The notes under the pieces: generated by a model
What the model saw: the letters and a program-made list of their open reading frames with translations, nothing else
What the model was told of the DNA's origin: nothing
Databases searched by the model: none
From: Bin5 sp965218625
Lineage (GTDB): Bacteria > Chloroflexota > Anaerolineae > Caldilineales > Caldilineaceae
Reading direction: 5' to 3'
Assembly (NCBI GenBank): GCA_965218625.1
Contig: CBDCLG010000023.1
Coordinates: 124,001-188,000 of the forward strand
Length of the DNA stretch: 64,000 nt
Position numbers and translations under genes: made by a program
In this document: in pieces, positions 43,587-52,109 of the stretch
How positions within the stretch are numbered: the stretch's first letter is position 1
Layout: the number at the start of each line of letters is the position of its first letter

Positions 43587-44387
43587 ATGCTGACAAACGA
43601 AACAGAATCGTCAGGAGAGCAACCGTCGGCCGGCGACCGGGCGTTGAACCCTCTTCAGCCGGATGCGGCGGTCCTGAAGTTGCTGCGGGAGGGCGCAGCC
43701 CTGGCCTCAGCGCATGATTTGCCCGCCGCGGCGAAATGGTACGCCAGCGCGGCGGACGCGGCCATCCAGCTGGATGACCGCGCCGGATTCGGGCGGGCCA
43801 TGGCGCAACTGGCCGCATTGGAGGAGTCCCGGGGCTCGATCGACCGCGCGTTCGCCTGCAATCAGAAGGCCCAGGAGACTTTCCTCGCTATCGGCGATGG
43901 AGCAGGGCTGGTGCAGGCCTTCCGTGTTGACGGATTCCTGCACGTGCGGATGGAAGATTTCGCGGCCGCAGCGGCTTCTTTCGCCAAGGCGATGTCTCTT
44001 GCTCTTCAGCGCGACGCAGGCATGGTGTTGGCGACCCTCGATCAGATCGTACCTGTCGTCCGGCACCTGATCGATTCCGACCGGTTGCCCGCCCTGTTGC
44101 CACTGGGCGCCGCTCTGAAGAAGGCAGTAGAAAGCGCTGAGCCTACCCAGTTGCCGAATATGCAAGACTTTTCCGAGTTGACGACGACCGTGGGGGACTT
44201 GCTCGCCCCCCTGGGGGTGATCGCCGAGGAGCAATTCCTCACAGCTGCGAAACGGCGAGAGCTTGCGGCCCGCGCCACACACCAAGCCTGGCTTGTCGAC
44301 GCGCTGACAAGGAAACGCTGGGGTCTGGCCGAGCTAGTGAAGGAAACGTTGCAAACCAAACTGAACTTTCACGAAAACCTGGACTGA
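43587..44387 (+). CDS. TPR-like helical protein
   Basis: A 266-residue, Ala-rich cytoplasmic protein with no membrane segment. Residues about 25-150 show three or four tetratricopeptide-like helical pairs, such as LPAAAKWYASAADAAIQLDD, GSIDRAFACNQKAQETFLAI and DFAAAAASFAKAMSLALQ. The C-terminal 100 residues are helical without clear repeats. The specific function is unknown. The CpXC gene starts five bases after its stop, so the two products probably work together. Placement between ligA and cinA suggests only co-location. Confidence 0.7.
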   Translation: MLTNETESSGEQPSAGDRALNPLQPDAAVLKLLREGAALASAHDLPAAAKWYASAADAAIQLDDRAGFGRAMAQLAALEESRGSIDRAFACNQKAQETFLAIGDGAGLVQAFRVDGFLHVRMEDFAAAAASFAKAMSLALQRDAGMVLATLDQIVPVVRHLIDSDRLPALLPLGAALKKAVESAEPTQLPNMQDFSELTTTVGDLLAPLGVIAEEQFLTAAKRRELAARATHQAWLVDALTRKRWGLAELVKETLQTKLNFHENLD

Positions 44388-44392
44388 CAGTC

Positions 44393-45967
44393 ATGACTGA
44401 AATCTGGACACCCGGCAGCCCGCCGCCTTCTCAACCGTCTGGTGGCATTGAACTCCCCAAGGGGTTTTCGACCTCGCGTCGCCAAGAAGAGGAACAGCCG
44501 GAATCGACAACCGAAGACCAACCCCCTGAACAGCCCGCTGCCCAGGAAGAGGAGGCGCCTGCGCCTGACGGCGCGCAGGAAGCTGAGCGATCGCAGCAGC
44601 CCGAATTGGACCTGTTGTTTCCGCCTGCCGGCGTGCAGGTGACTTGCCCCGGCTGCGGCGTCGCCTACACGGCAGCGGTCTTCACTATCGTCGATTTCGG
44701 CGCCAACCCGGAGCTCAAGCCGATGGTCCTTGGCGGCCAGATCAATACGGCAGTTTGCAATGCCTGCGGCGCCGGAGGACCACTCAGCGTGCCCTTGATG
44801 GTCCACGAGCCCGAGCATGAGTTTTTGGGCGTTGTCATTCCCGGCCAGGCGCGAATAGACGACATGCAGCTGCAGAAGACCATCGGCGACATGAGCCAGG
44901 CCCTGATGGGACGACTGCCCTCCGACCAGCGCCGCGGCTATATGTTTCAGCCGCAGCAGTTCTTCGAATGGGACTCGCTGATGGAGAAGTTGTGGGGATT
45001 TGAAGGCGTAACGCCGGAGATGCTTCGCCGCCGCCGCGAGCAGTCCGAACTGATCGGGAGTCTCATTCGCCTGGGCAGCGACCAGTCGGCCATGCAGCTG
45101 GTCGTAGAACGCAACAAGGGTCTGGTAGATTCGAGCTTTTTCGTCCTCTTGAGCCAGGTAATCAATGCTCTTTCCGCCGAAGGCCAGTCGGAGCAGCTTG
45201 AGGCCATTTTGAACCTGCGCAAGTCTTTGATGGAGACAACCGATGCCGGCAAGGATCTCAAAGCGCTCGAAGAGCGGGTCCAGGATGCGTTGGACAAAAT
45301 CGGGCCGGGAACGACCCGCGACGAGTTGCTTTCGCTTCTCATGGACTACTGGCTTGAGGGAGAGAGCGGCGAGGCCATTGCTTCCGCCGTCCTCAGCGCC
45401 GCAGCCCAGCTGACAGACTACCGGTTTCTGCTCGGTCTGGCCGACCGCCTCGAACACGCCGACGATCCCGAAGAACGTTCCGCCCTGATTGCGATTCGAG
45501 AACGCGTCGTCGAAATCGGCGAGCAGCGCAGCCAGAGCCAGCAGGCGGCCGCGCAACAGGTGCAGGCCGTTCTGCAGAAGGTCCTTCAAGCCCCCGACAC
45601 GGACGCGGCCCTGCAGGAAAATGCAGACCAGATTGATGAGATGTTTCTCGCAGTTCTGGCGTCGAACATTCAGCAGGCCGAGCAGAGCAGGGCCGCCTTT
45701 GCCGTGCAAAGACTGCGCGTGATCTACCAGAAGGCGCTCGCGATTGTCGAAGAGAGGCTGCCTCCCGAACTGAGACTTCTCAACCGCCTGCTCGCCGCGC
45801 CCAATGAAGGCGCACTGCGCCGCCTCCTGCAGGAGAACCGCGCCGATCTATCGCAGGAGTTCGTCGACGCCCTGAAGTCCCTGGAAGAACGTTTCAGCGG
45901 CGAAGGAAACAACGCGCTGGCAAACCGAGTCAAGAGCATTCGCGGGCAGGTCGCGCTACTGCTCTAA
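44393..45967 (+). CDS. CpXC-domain protein with helical C-terminus
   Basis: A 524-residue protein. The first 75 residues are disordered and Glu/Pro/Gln-rich. A CpXC zinc-ribbon-like domain follows (about 80-160) with CPGCG and CNACG pairs and VMVHEPEHEFLGVV-like strands. A long helical region runs to the end, rich in Gln/Glu and resembling degenerate repeats. CpXC proteins are widespread and uncharacterised. It is tightly linked to the TPR gene (5-bp gap), and both proteins have many helical repeats. No signal peptide or membrane helix is seen. Confidence 0.72.
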   Translation: MTEIWTPGSPPPSQPSGGIELPKGFSTSRRQEEEQPESTTEDQPPEQPAAQEEEAPAPDGAQEAERSQQPELDLLFPPAGVQVTCPGCGVAYTAAVFTIVDFGANPELKPMVLGGQINTAVCNACGAGGPLSVPLMVHEPEHEFLGVVIPGQARIDDMQLQKTIGDMSQALMGRLPSDQRRGYMFQPQQFFEWDSLMEKLWGFEGVTPEMLRRRREQSELIGSLIRLGSDQSAMQLVVERNKGLVDSSFFVLLSQVINALSAEGQSEQLEAILNLRKSLMETTDAGKDLKALEERVQDALDKIGPGTTRDELLSLLMDYWLEGESGEAIASAVLSAAAQLTDYRFLLGLADRLEHADDPEERSALIAIRERVVEIGEQRSQSQQAAAQQVQAVLQKVLQAPDTDAALQENADQIDEMFLAVLASNIQQAEQSRAAFAVQRLRVIYQKALAIVEERLPPELRLLNRLLAAPNEGALRRLLQENRADLSQEFVDALKSLEERFSGEGNNALANRVKSIRGQVALLL

Positions 45968-46015
45968 ACAACCAATCCCGGCTTCCCAGGCAAGTCGCAC
46001 CGGCCAACAAAGCTA

Positions 46016-47266
46016 ATGACTGACTCCAAGAATGTCGCAGCCGAGCTTGTAACCTCCGGCACCGAAATTCTCCTCGGCGATATCGTCGACACGAATGCAG
46101 CCTGGATCGCCCAGCAGCTGCGTGAAATCGGCGTCAATCTCTACTACAAGACAACCGTAGGCGATAACGAACCGCGCCTTCGAGGGGTGCTGGAGACAGC
46201 CCTGGCCCGCAGCGATGTGGTCCTCATTACCGGCGGACTAGGGCCGACAGCCGACGACATCACCCGCGATGCTATCGCAAACGCGACCGGCTGTCGGCTC
46301 GAGCGTCACCCGGACATCGAAGCCGGTTTACGCGAACGGTTCGCGCGCTGGGGCTATCGCCAGATGAGCGAGAACAACCTGCGCCAGGCCCTGATACCTG
46401 AGTCGGCGACAGTGCTCGAAAACCCGGTCGGCACGGCGCCGGGATTCGTCACCGCTGACCGCCGCCACGGGCGAGAAGGCAAGGTCATCGCCATGCCGGG
46501 CGTTCCCCGCGAAATGAAGCGGATGATGAATGATCTCGTGCTGCCCTTACTGCGCGAGTTGACAGGCGGTGTAGGCGTCATTCGCCGCCGCATTCTGCGG
46601 ACCGTAGGCATCGGTGAAAGCAATTTGGATGCCGAATTGGGCGACCTGATGAACAGCGCCAATCCGACAATGGGCCTCGCCGCACATCTCGGGCAGGCCG
46701 ACGTCCGCATCGCGGCGCGGGCCGAAACCGTAAGCGACGCCGAACAGATGCTGGACGAAATGGAAGAGCGCGTGCGCGCAGTAATCGGCGAGTATGTCTA
46801 CAGCACGACTCCCGAAGAAACAGTCGAATCGGTGCTGGCGCAGCTGCTCGTCCAAGCCGGGGCGCAGGTCGCACTGCTGGAGACGATGACCGGCGGCGCC
46901 ATCGCCGAGCGCATGCGAAACGGGGCCGGCCCGGAGGAGACCCGCATTTGCGCGGTCGATGAGCCGTCCCAGGAGACAAGGAGGCTGCTCGAGAGGCCGC
47001 CGCACGGCGATGTGGCCAGAGAGCTGGCCCTACACTTGCGTGACGAATTCGGGGCCTCTCACGGCCTGGCCGTGGTCACCAGCGGCCGCCCCGAAGAATC
47101 TTTCCATTCCAACCAGGGGGGCGAGACCTGGATCGGCTGCGCCGGCCCGAATCGCACCGAGGTCGTGCGCTTCCCCTTCGGCGGCGCAGACCGCCTGACC
47201 AATGCGTGGGTTGGCAACAGGGCGATGGACCTGCTCCGCCGCATCTTGCTTGACATTGATGTGTGA
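46016..47266 (+). CDS. cinA: CinA-family protein with degenerate amidase domain
   Basis: A 416-residue protein of normal CinA length. The N-terminal MoCF-like pyrophosphatase domain is well kept: SGTEILLGDIVDTNAAWIA, ITGGLGPTADDITRDA, ENPVGTAPGF and MPGVPREMKRMM. The C-terminal nicotinamide-nucleotide amidase domain is divergent. The usual AESCTGG, with the catalytic Ser, reads LETMTGG near residue 289, and the following 'GSS' segment reads AGPEET. The protein may therefore keep the pyrophosphatase activity and lose deamidase activity. It starts 48 bp after the CpXC gene, without a clear Shine-Dalgarno. Confidence 0.9.
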   Translation: MTDSKNVAAELVTSGTEILLGDIVDTNAAWIAQQLREIGVNLYYKTTVGDNEPRLRGVLETALARSDVVLITGGLGPTADDITRDAIANATGCRLERHPDIEAGLRERFARWGYRQMSENNLRQALIPESATVLENPVGTAPGFVTADRRHGREGKVIAMPGVPREMKRMMNDLVLPLLRELTGGVGVIRRRILRTVGIGESNLDAELGDLMNSANPTMGLAAHLGQADVRIAARAETVSDAEQMLDEMEERVRAVIGEYVYSTTPEETVESVLAQLLVQAGAQVALLETMTGGAIAERMRNGAGPEETRICAVDEPSQETRRLLERPPHGDVARELALHLRDEFGASHGLAVVTSGRPEESFHSNQGGETWIGCAGPNRTEVVRFPFGGADRLTNAWVGNRAMDLLRRILLDIDV

Positions 47267-47417
47267 CAAGCGGGCTGCTCTCAAGTAGAGCCAGGAGCAA
47301 GGAGGAGCAAGACCCGGTCGGCCTTCCCACTCCTCACTTCTCCTCATTTCTCTGCCCCCATTCCAGCTGTACGGGTGCACGGGCGCGGGATTTTCTTTCC
47401 GACCTGCGTCTCTGAGG

Positions 47418-47423
47418 TACACT
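47418..47423 (+). promoter_or_regulatory. -10-like element of the LCP gene, leaderless arrangement
   Basis: TACACT at 47418-47423 ends six bases before ATG 47430, and no Shine-Dalgarno lies between. The -35 region is weak. Confidence 0.4.
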
Positions 47424-47429
47424 TCGGAT

Positions 47430-48770
47430 ATGAACATCAGGCGTAATCTCCCGGTACCACCCCGGTTTTCGCGCAAAGCACCGCGTCGCGGGCTGCCCGC
47501 CTTCGTCCGACCCTACCTGCTGTTGATCTTCGGCAGCGCCATCCTGCTCAGCTTCGTCGTGGTCAGCTCAGACGTGACGGGCGGCGAGAACGGGACGGTC
47601 GAGGTCGCGCATTCGGAGGATATCCTTGCGGACAAAGCGCCTGAACAGCCGTCCGACCGGTTCCCTGGACGGCAGTCGATCCAAGGGCCGCAGGTACAGA
47701 AACCGGTGCAGCGGCCGCAAGTAGAGATCGAAGTCGAGCCCACCCCTACAGCCACGGCAACTGGGACGCCAGCGCCAACGGCAACGGCAACGCCTGTGCC
47801 AACGGCCACGAACACGCCGCAGCCGACGCCGAAGGTCGCCGACCTGGGTGCGACGACAACTGTCCTGATACTGGGCAGCGACAGGAGGCCGGACCAGCCC
47901 AACTGGCGCACAGACGTCATCATGCTGATGTTGTTGAATCCGGAGCTTGGCGAGGCGGCGGTTATCTCCTTCCCGCGCGACATGTACGTCGACAACATTC
48001 CCGGTCACCTACCCAACCGCATCAATGTCGTCGACTATCTGGGCGAGATGGACGCGCCGGGCGGCGGCGGTCCTGCGTTGCTGATCTCGATCCTGGAGCA
48101 GCGGCTCAACATCGAGATTGATCACTATGTGCGCTTCCAGTTTGACGGCTTCACGAAGCTGATCGACGAGCTGGGGGGGCTCAGGATTTATGTCGACTGT
48201 TACCTGTACGAGTACTACCCGGAGGAAGGCATCTATCTGAATCTGCCTCCGGGGGAACATTTGCTGAGCGGGCGGCAGGCGCTCAGTTATGTGCGCAGCC
48301 GCCGTTCGGGCGGCGGGGACCTGGAGCGTGCCCGCCGGCAGCAGCGAGTCGTGTGGGCGCTTCGCAAGCAGTTTTCGGACCTCAACTGGAACATGGTCCT
48401 CCAGGGCGTAAGGCTGTACGAGACAATGCGCTATTCGGTTGACACCGACGTGGGAATATTGGACGCTCTCAAGTACGCCCGTTTCGGCCTGTCTCTGAAT
48501 GAGACAAACGTGAAGGGGATGGTGCTGGGAGAGCCGGCGTTGACGCCGGCCGTACGCCAGGATATGTACGTCTTCCTGGTGGACTGGATCTATGTCTCCA
48601 CCGAAATCCGGCGCGTCTTCGACCGGCCGCCTCTGATCGACACCAATACTGCGCTCAGTCCCAACCGGCCAAAACCCGCTGACGACGGCGGCGAAGATGG
48701 AGTAACCCGGCCCGAATGCCCTTCAGCAAGCTTGCTTTTCCCCGGACAGCGCTCCCTGTCCGCCAGATAG
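47430..48770 (+). CDS. LytR-CpsA-Psr (LCP) family cell-wall glycopolymer ligase
   Basis: A 446-residue membrane-anchored enzyme. A basic N-terminus precedes a transmembrane helix (about 28-48). A Pro/Thr-rich extracellular linker (about 95-135) leads to the LCP domain (about 140-320). The domain has VLILGSDRRPDQPNWRTDVI, SFPRDMYVDNIPGH, the R-rich YVRSRRSGGGDLERARRQQR helix, and FDGFTKLIDELGG. LCP proteins transfer undecaprenyl-linked polymers to the cell envelope outside the membrane. Together with the DUF368 protein it points to an undecaprenyl-based envelope pathway. It is convergent with the methyltransferase gene. Confidence 0.92.
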   Translation: MNIRRNLPVPPRFSRKAPRRGLPAFVRPYLLLIFGSAILLSFVVVSSDVTGGENGTVEVAHSEDILADKAPEQPSDRFPGRQSIQGPQVQKPVQRPQVEIEVEPTPTATATGTPAPTATATPVPTATNTPQPTPKVADLGATTTVLILGSDRRPDQPNWRTDVIMLMLLNPELGEAAVISFPRDMYVDNIPGHLPNRINVVDYLGEMDAPGGGGPALLISILEQRLNIEIDHYVRFQFDGFTKLIDELGGLRIYVDCYLYEYYPEEGIYLNLPPGEHLLSGRQALSYVRSRRSGGGDLERARRQQRVVWALRKQFSDLNWNMVLQGVRLYETMRYSVDTDVGILDALKYARFGLSLNETNVKGMVLGEPALTPAVRQDMYVFLVDWIYVSTEIRRVFDRPPLIDTNTALSPNRPKPADDGGEDGVTRPECPSASLLFPGQRSLSAR

Positions 48771-48786
48771 CACCCGCAATCGCGAC

Positions 48787-49419
48787 TCACTGCTTCTGTA
48801 GAAGAAACCAGCGGGAACGCCGCGCGTTGTGGGTGGAAGGGACGCCGATTTCCTCGGCCAGAACCGACATTGCATCCCCAAACAGTACCGCCACCTCGCC
48901 CTCGTACATGCCGCGCGCGCCGGGCCCTTCAGAAGCCTCCCGATCGAAGACATACAGGTGATAGTGTGCCCCCGAGGCCAGCGCGCGGCAGATGCCCTCG
49001 GCGTAGGCAGGCCGGTCCGCGTCCGGCAGGCTGTGGAGGCAGCCGATATCGAGCGCGTAGACGGCCTCCGGATGGCCGACGGGCAGGCGCCCGACATCTG
49101 CCTGAACGAATGCGGCGCTTCCGCCGGGAGGAATTAGCGCGTCTTCTCCGTGCGCAAGCAGCCGATTGTGCGCAAGCCGCAACGCCTGCCCCGACAGTTC
49201 GAACCCGACGGCGCGCAGGCCCTGGCGCGCCAGAAAGAGCGTGTTCAAGCCGGTGCCGCAGCCGATATCAAGCGCAAACGCGCCGCGAAAGGGAGGGCTC
49301 CGTTCCTTCCAGAAACTCTGCACCTCCGGGGGCGTGATGCCGGTGTCCCAGGGCGTCTGCCCGCTGCGGTAGCGTGCATCCCAGTGGGCGCGAAGTTCGC
49401 TCTCTTCTTGTCGTGTCAT
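48787..49419 (-). CDS. Class I SAM-dependent methyltransferase
   Basis: A 210-residue Rossmann-fold methyltransferase. HWDARYRSGQTPWDTG at the N-terminus and motif I ALDIGCGTGLNTLFLA resemble the thiopurine/TehB-like small-molecule methyltransferase group. An acidic residue at the end of beta-2 (GFELS) would bind the SAM ribose. It ends 16 bp from the convergent LCP stop. The substrate is unknown. No Shine-Dalgarno is obvious before ATG 49419. Confidence 0.85.
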   Translation of the reverse strand: MTRQEESELRAHWDARYRSGQTPWDTGITPPEVQSFWKERSPPFRGAFALDIGCGTGLNTLFLARQGLRAVGFELSGQALRLAHNRLLAHGEDALIPPGGSAAFVQADVGRLPVGHPEAVYALDIGCLHSLPDADRPAYAEGICRALASGAHYHLYVFDREASEGPGARGMYEGEVAVLFGDAMSVLAEEIGVPSTHNARRSRWFLLQKQ

Positions 49420-49467
49420 CGGTCATCTCGACACAAGCGGGAGGGCAGGGTCTCGACGATAAGGAGG

Positions 49468-50349
49468 TCAGGGGGCGCCGGCGCCACCGCGGCCGGAATC
49501 CTCACTTTGCTCCTGTGCATAGTCGCGGGCCTCTTCGAAGCTGTCAAAGTCCTCTGTGATGAACTCGATAATCCGCTCTGCCAGGGTCACTGGAGCCTCA
49601 ATCATAGGGCTGTGGCCGACGCCGCGCAGGACCTCGAGATTTGCCGCCCCGGGGATCGACAGCAGAGAGAGCGTCGCGGCCTCCTTGTCGACGATAATGT
49701 CATCGCTGCCCTGCACAACCAGAGTCGGCAAGGTGAGCCCCCCGGCCTCTTCCTGGCGATTCCAGCGCGTCAACGCCTCGGCAACCGCCGTAAACGCAGC
49801 CGGCGCCATCCCCGCCGCGTCTTCAACAACCAATTCAAAGAAGGTTTCGAATTCCGCCGGACTCATTGTCGGGGGCGGAGCTGCAGGCATGAGCGAGGCA
49901 AGCGCCCGCCGCAACAGCGCACGGTCCTCCCGCATCTGCGCCAGCAATTGTAGACCTTCAAGCGGCGTAAACGACCCCTCAACCGGAACGCTGTCGACGA
50001 GAATCAGACTATGCAGCCTCTCCCTATGACGCAAGGCGAACTCGATCGCAATGGCGCCCCCGCTGCCATGTCCGACCAGGTCGAACTCTGTCAGGGCAAG
50101 CGCATCGACGAATTCGGCGACATCGGCTGCCTGCTCCTCGATCTCGTAGCCGCTTTCCGAATGGCTACTCTGACCGCATCCGCGCAGATCGGGCGCGACC
50201 GCGAGTATCGAGTCCGGCAATATGTCGCAGAAAGGCTGCCACCAGCGGCTTGACGCATGCGAGCCATGCAGCAGGAGCAAGGGAACGCCGTCAGCGTCGC
50301 CCGACTTGCGGTAATGAAAATCTAAGCGTTGTGTTTGAATGGCTGGCAT
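49468..50349 (-). CDS. Alpha/beta-hydrolase
   Basis: A 293-residue cytoplasmic alpha/beta-hydrolase with oxyanion segment LLLLHGSHASSRWW and nucleophile elbow GHGSGG. The likely acid is in VVQGSDDIIVD and the catalytic His in LRGVGHSPMIEAP. A cap of about 70 residues lies after the elbow. It could be an esterase, C-C hydrolase or haloperoxidase-like enzyme. The final 30 residues are acidic/Gly-rich and disordered. A 19-bp promoter-like element at 50356-50374 lies immediately upstream. Confidence 0.88.
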   Translation of the reverse strand: MPAIQTQRLDFHYRKSGDADGVPLLLLHGSHASSRWWQPFCDILPDSILAVAPDLRGCGQSSHSESGYEIEEQAADVAEFVDALALTEFDLVGHGSGGAIAIEFALRHRERLHSLILVDSVPVEGSFTPLEGLQLLAQMREDRALLRRALASLMPAAPPPTMSPAEFETFFELVVEDAAGMAPAAFTAVAEALTRWNRQEEAGGLTLPTLVVQGSDDIIVDKEAATLSLLSIPGAANLEVLRGVGHSPMIEAPVTLAERIIEFITEDFDSFEEARDYAQEQSEDSGRGGAGAP

Positions 50350-50355
50350 TGGCGC

Positions 50356-50374
50356 CTATTTCGCATAGTCATAC
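50356..50374 (-). promoter_or_regulatory. Promoter-like 19-bp element before the alpha/beta-hydrolase
   Basis: The minus-strand sequence GTATGACTATGCGAAATAG matches the element at 53225-53243 in 18 of 19 bases. It contains a -10-like TATGCG/ACTATG, seven bases from the start codon at its near end. Confidence 0.4.
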
Positions 50375-50409
50375 TAAACATCCAACTTCACATACAACCC
50401 ACACTAACC

Positions 50410-50838
50410 TCATTCACGTCGCTTCATCTCACGATCGGTCTCTTCCTCTTCGGGCACGAATATCAGCAGCAGAGCGGCTGCCGCCGCCTCGGCATGGGGC
50501 CCTTCGACACGGCCAACCTCCTCCTCCTCGAAGATCAGCCCGCCGCGCATGACCGTTCCATCGGCTTCGAGCCAGCCCAGCTCTCCGCCCTCAAACAGTC
50601 CGTGGCTGCGGACCTGCCTGTCCGAATCGACCGTGCCCAACTCCTTTTCGCCGAACCTGGTGCTGCGCAGCACGCGCCAGACGTCTCCGTCCCGCTCGCA
50701 GCGACCGATACGGAGTCCTTCCTGCAAGCGCAGTCGGAAGATCTCATGACAGGTCACGTAGCCGACCGGGGCCTCTCCGCTGCTGCGAGGGCGGTAGATT
50801 GTGGTGCGATCGCGGTCCGATTCACTGGGGACTTCCAT
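50410..50838 (-). CDS. Small beta-repeat protein of unknown function
   Basis: A 142-residue acidic protein. The centre is built of short strand-turn repeats, each giving a charged residue then 'G-x-V/L': VWRVLRSTRFGEKELGTVDS, VRSHGLFEGGELGWLEADG and VMRGGLIFEEEEVGRVEGP. This suggests a small beta-solenoid or single-sheet fold. The N-terminal 20 residues and the Glu-rich end are disordered. No homologous family is recognised. TAGAAT lies six bases before ATG 50838, with TTGTTG 17 bp upstream, so a leaderless message is likely. Confidence 0.6.
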   Translation of the reverse strand: MEVPSESDRDRTTIYRPRSSGEAPVGYVTCHEIFRLRLQEGLRIGRCERDGDVWRVLRSTRFGEKELGTVDSDRQVRSHGLFEGGELGWLEADGTVMRGGLIFEEEEVGRVEGPHAEAAAAALLLIFVPEEEETDREMKRRE

Positions 50839-50844
50839 GTTTAG

Positions 50845-50873
50845 ATTCTAACACTTCGCGGGGTACGCAACAA
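50845..50873 (-). promoter_or_regulatory. Promoter of the beta-repeat gene, leaderless arrangement
   Basis: On the minus strand, TTGTTG (50873-50868), a 17-bp spacer, then TAGAAT (50850-50845), six bases (CTAAAC) and ATG 50838. There is no Shine-Dalgarno. Confidence 0.55.
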
Positions 50874-50943
50874 TGAATCGGTCCGCTTTGGAGGGTGTGG
50901 GCTCCGGGCTGGAGTCAACGGAAAGGGCCGGTCTACGGAACTC

Positions 50944-51132
50944 TTAACTGAAGAAGTGACGCCGGCGGCTCAGGTCGTGCAGAAGGACGGTCGCCGCGTT
51001 TCTGCCGGCGGCGCCGCCGACGACCGAGCGGCGCTCCAACATGCCGACGCGATAGCCTGCGCGCGCCAGATAGGCGGTTCAGACGAAGGCATTGTGGCCG
51101 GCGCCGACAAATAGGACATCGAAGTCGGGCAT
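50944..51132 (-). pseudogene. N-terminal remnant of an FAD-dependent dehydrogenase (phytoene-desaturase-like)
   Basis: Just after menA the minus strand reads MPDFDVLFVGAGHNAFV, a TGA stop, then TAYLARAGYRVGMLERRSVV and GGAAG in the same frame. This is the start of an FAD-binding carotenoid dehydrogenase-like protein (dinucleotide fold GAGHNxxxxAxYLARAGxxVxxLE, then VGGAA). After about 40 codons homology stops. So one nonsense codon and loss of about 90% of the gene are evident. Its start overlaps the menA end region, so it was probably once the next gene of that operon. Confidence 0.75.
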
Positions 51133-51134
51133 GC

Positions 51135-52064
51135 TCAGAGCAGCAGGCCGATCGACAACAGCAGGCTGTAGCGGAGCGAGAGCTGGGCGGTCGCCCCCAG
51201 CAATGGGTTTAGCGCACTTCCGGTTGCGTTGTAGATGTCGATGGCCCGTTTTACGGCCAGCGGCAGGCTGAGGAGGGGGAGCAGGACGGCCGGCCCGCGT
51301 TCGAACCCAAGCCAGAGGAGGAAGGGTGCGGCATAGGCGAGAGCCAGCAGGATGACGAATTGGGACCGCGTGTTGCGGGCGCCGATCATGACGGCAAGCG
51401 TACGCTTGCCTGCCTTGGCGTCAGTGCCGATGTCGCGCAGATTATTAACCACCAGAATTGCAGTGATCAGGGCTCCAACCGGCGCCGCGACGACAAGGAC
51501 CTCGGTCGCGAGCGCGCCCGCCTGTACATAATAGGTTCCGGCGACGGCAACCAGCCCAAAGAAGATGAAGACGAACAGGTCTCCCAGGCCATGGTAACCG
51601 AACGGAAAGGGGCCGCCCGTGTACAGCACGGCCGCCAGCAGCGAGGCCGCGCCGACGGCCAGAATCGGCCATCCGCCCACGATGACAAGGTAAACGCCTA
51701 CCAGCGCGGCCAGTGCAGCGACGGCCACCATGCCCCAACGCATTGCGCGGGGTGACAGCAGACCGGCCGCCACCGCCCGCGTCGGCCCGAGACGTTCGCC
51801 GGTATCGGCGCCTTTGGCGAAGTCGAAGTAGTCGTTGGCGAAGTTGGAGAGGACCTGCAGCAGGAGTGCGCCGGAGGCAGCGGCCAGCGCGGGCGACGGG
51901 GCGAAAAATCCATGCGTCCAAGCCAGGGCCGTGCCCACGATTACCGGCGAAATGGCGGCGGGGAGCGTTTTCGGCCGCACGGCCAACAGCCAGGCGGAAA
52001 GCCGGCCGCCGGGTGTCGACTGCGGTCGGTACGTTTGCTCGCGACAGCTTTGCTGGTCGTTCAC
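51135..52064 (-). CDS. menA: 1,4-dihydroxy-2-naphthoate prenyltransferase (MenA type UbiA family)
   Basis: A 309-residue integral membrane prenyltransferase with about nine helices. The two Asp-rich motifs are NDYFDFAKGADT (with RLGPTRAVAAG, the prenyl-diphosphate/Mg site) and NNLRDIGTDAKAGKRTLAV. The RPKTLPAAISPVIVG start is typical of MenA, which makes demethylmenaquinone from dihydroxynaphthoate. The start is GTG 52064. It follows a polytopic protein gene after 45 bp on the same strand. Other menaquinone genes are not in the window. Confidence 0.92.
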   Translation of the reverse strand: MNDQQSCREQTYRPQSTPGGRLSAWLLAVRPKTLPAAISPVIVGTALAWTHGFFAPSPALAAASGALLLQVLSNFANDYFDFAKGADTGERLGPTRAVAAGLLSPRAMRWGMVAVAALAALVGVYLVIVGGWPILAVGAASLLAAVLYTGGPFPFGYHGLGDLFVFIFFGLVAVAGTYYVQAGALATEVLVVAAPVGALITAILVVNNLRDIGTDAKAGKRTLAVMIGARNTRSQFVILLALAYAAPFLLWLGFERGPAVLLPLLSLPLAVKRAIDIYNATGSALNPLLGATAQLSLRYSLLLSIGLLL

Positions 52065-52109
52065 GGAGAGTTCCCGCGGCGGCGCCTGGCCTCTCCCGGC
52101 GTCGAAACG

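Noticed and set aside
44369..45709. 446-codon open frame on the minus strand
   Set aside because: It lies opposite the CpXC gene, whose zinc-ribbon Cys pairs are clear. The antisense frame has no start signal or motif.
50944..51132. In-frame TGA in the FAD remnant as selenocysteine
   Set aside because: The residue is in the dinucleotide-binding helix where no Sec is known. The gene is truncated soon after and no SECIS-like stem is seen.
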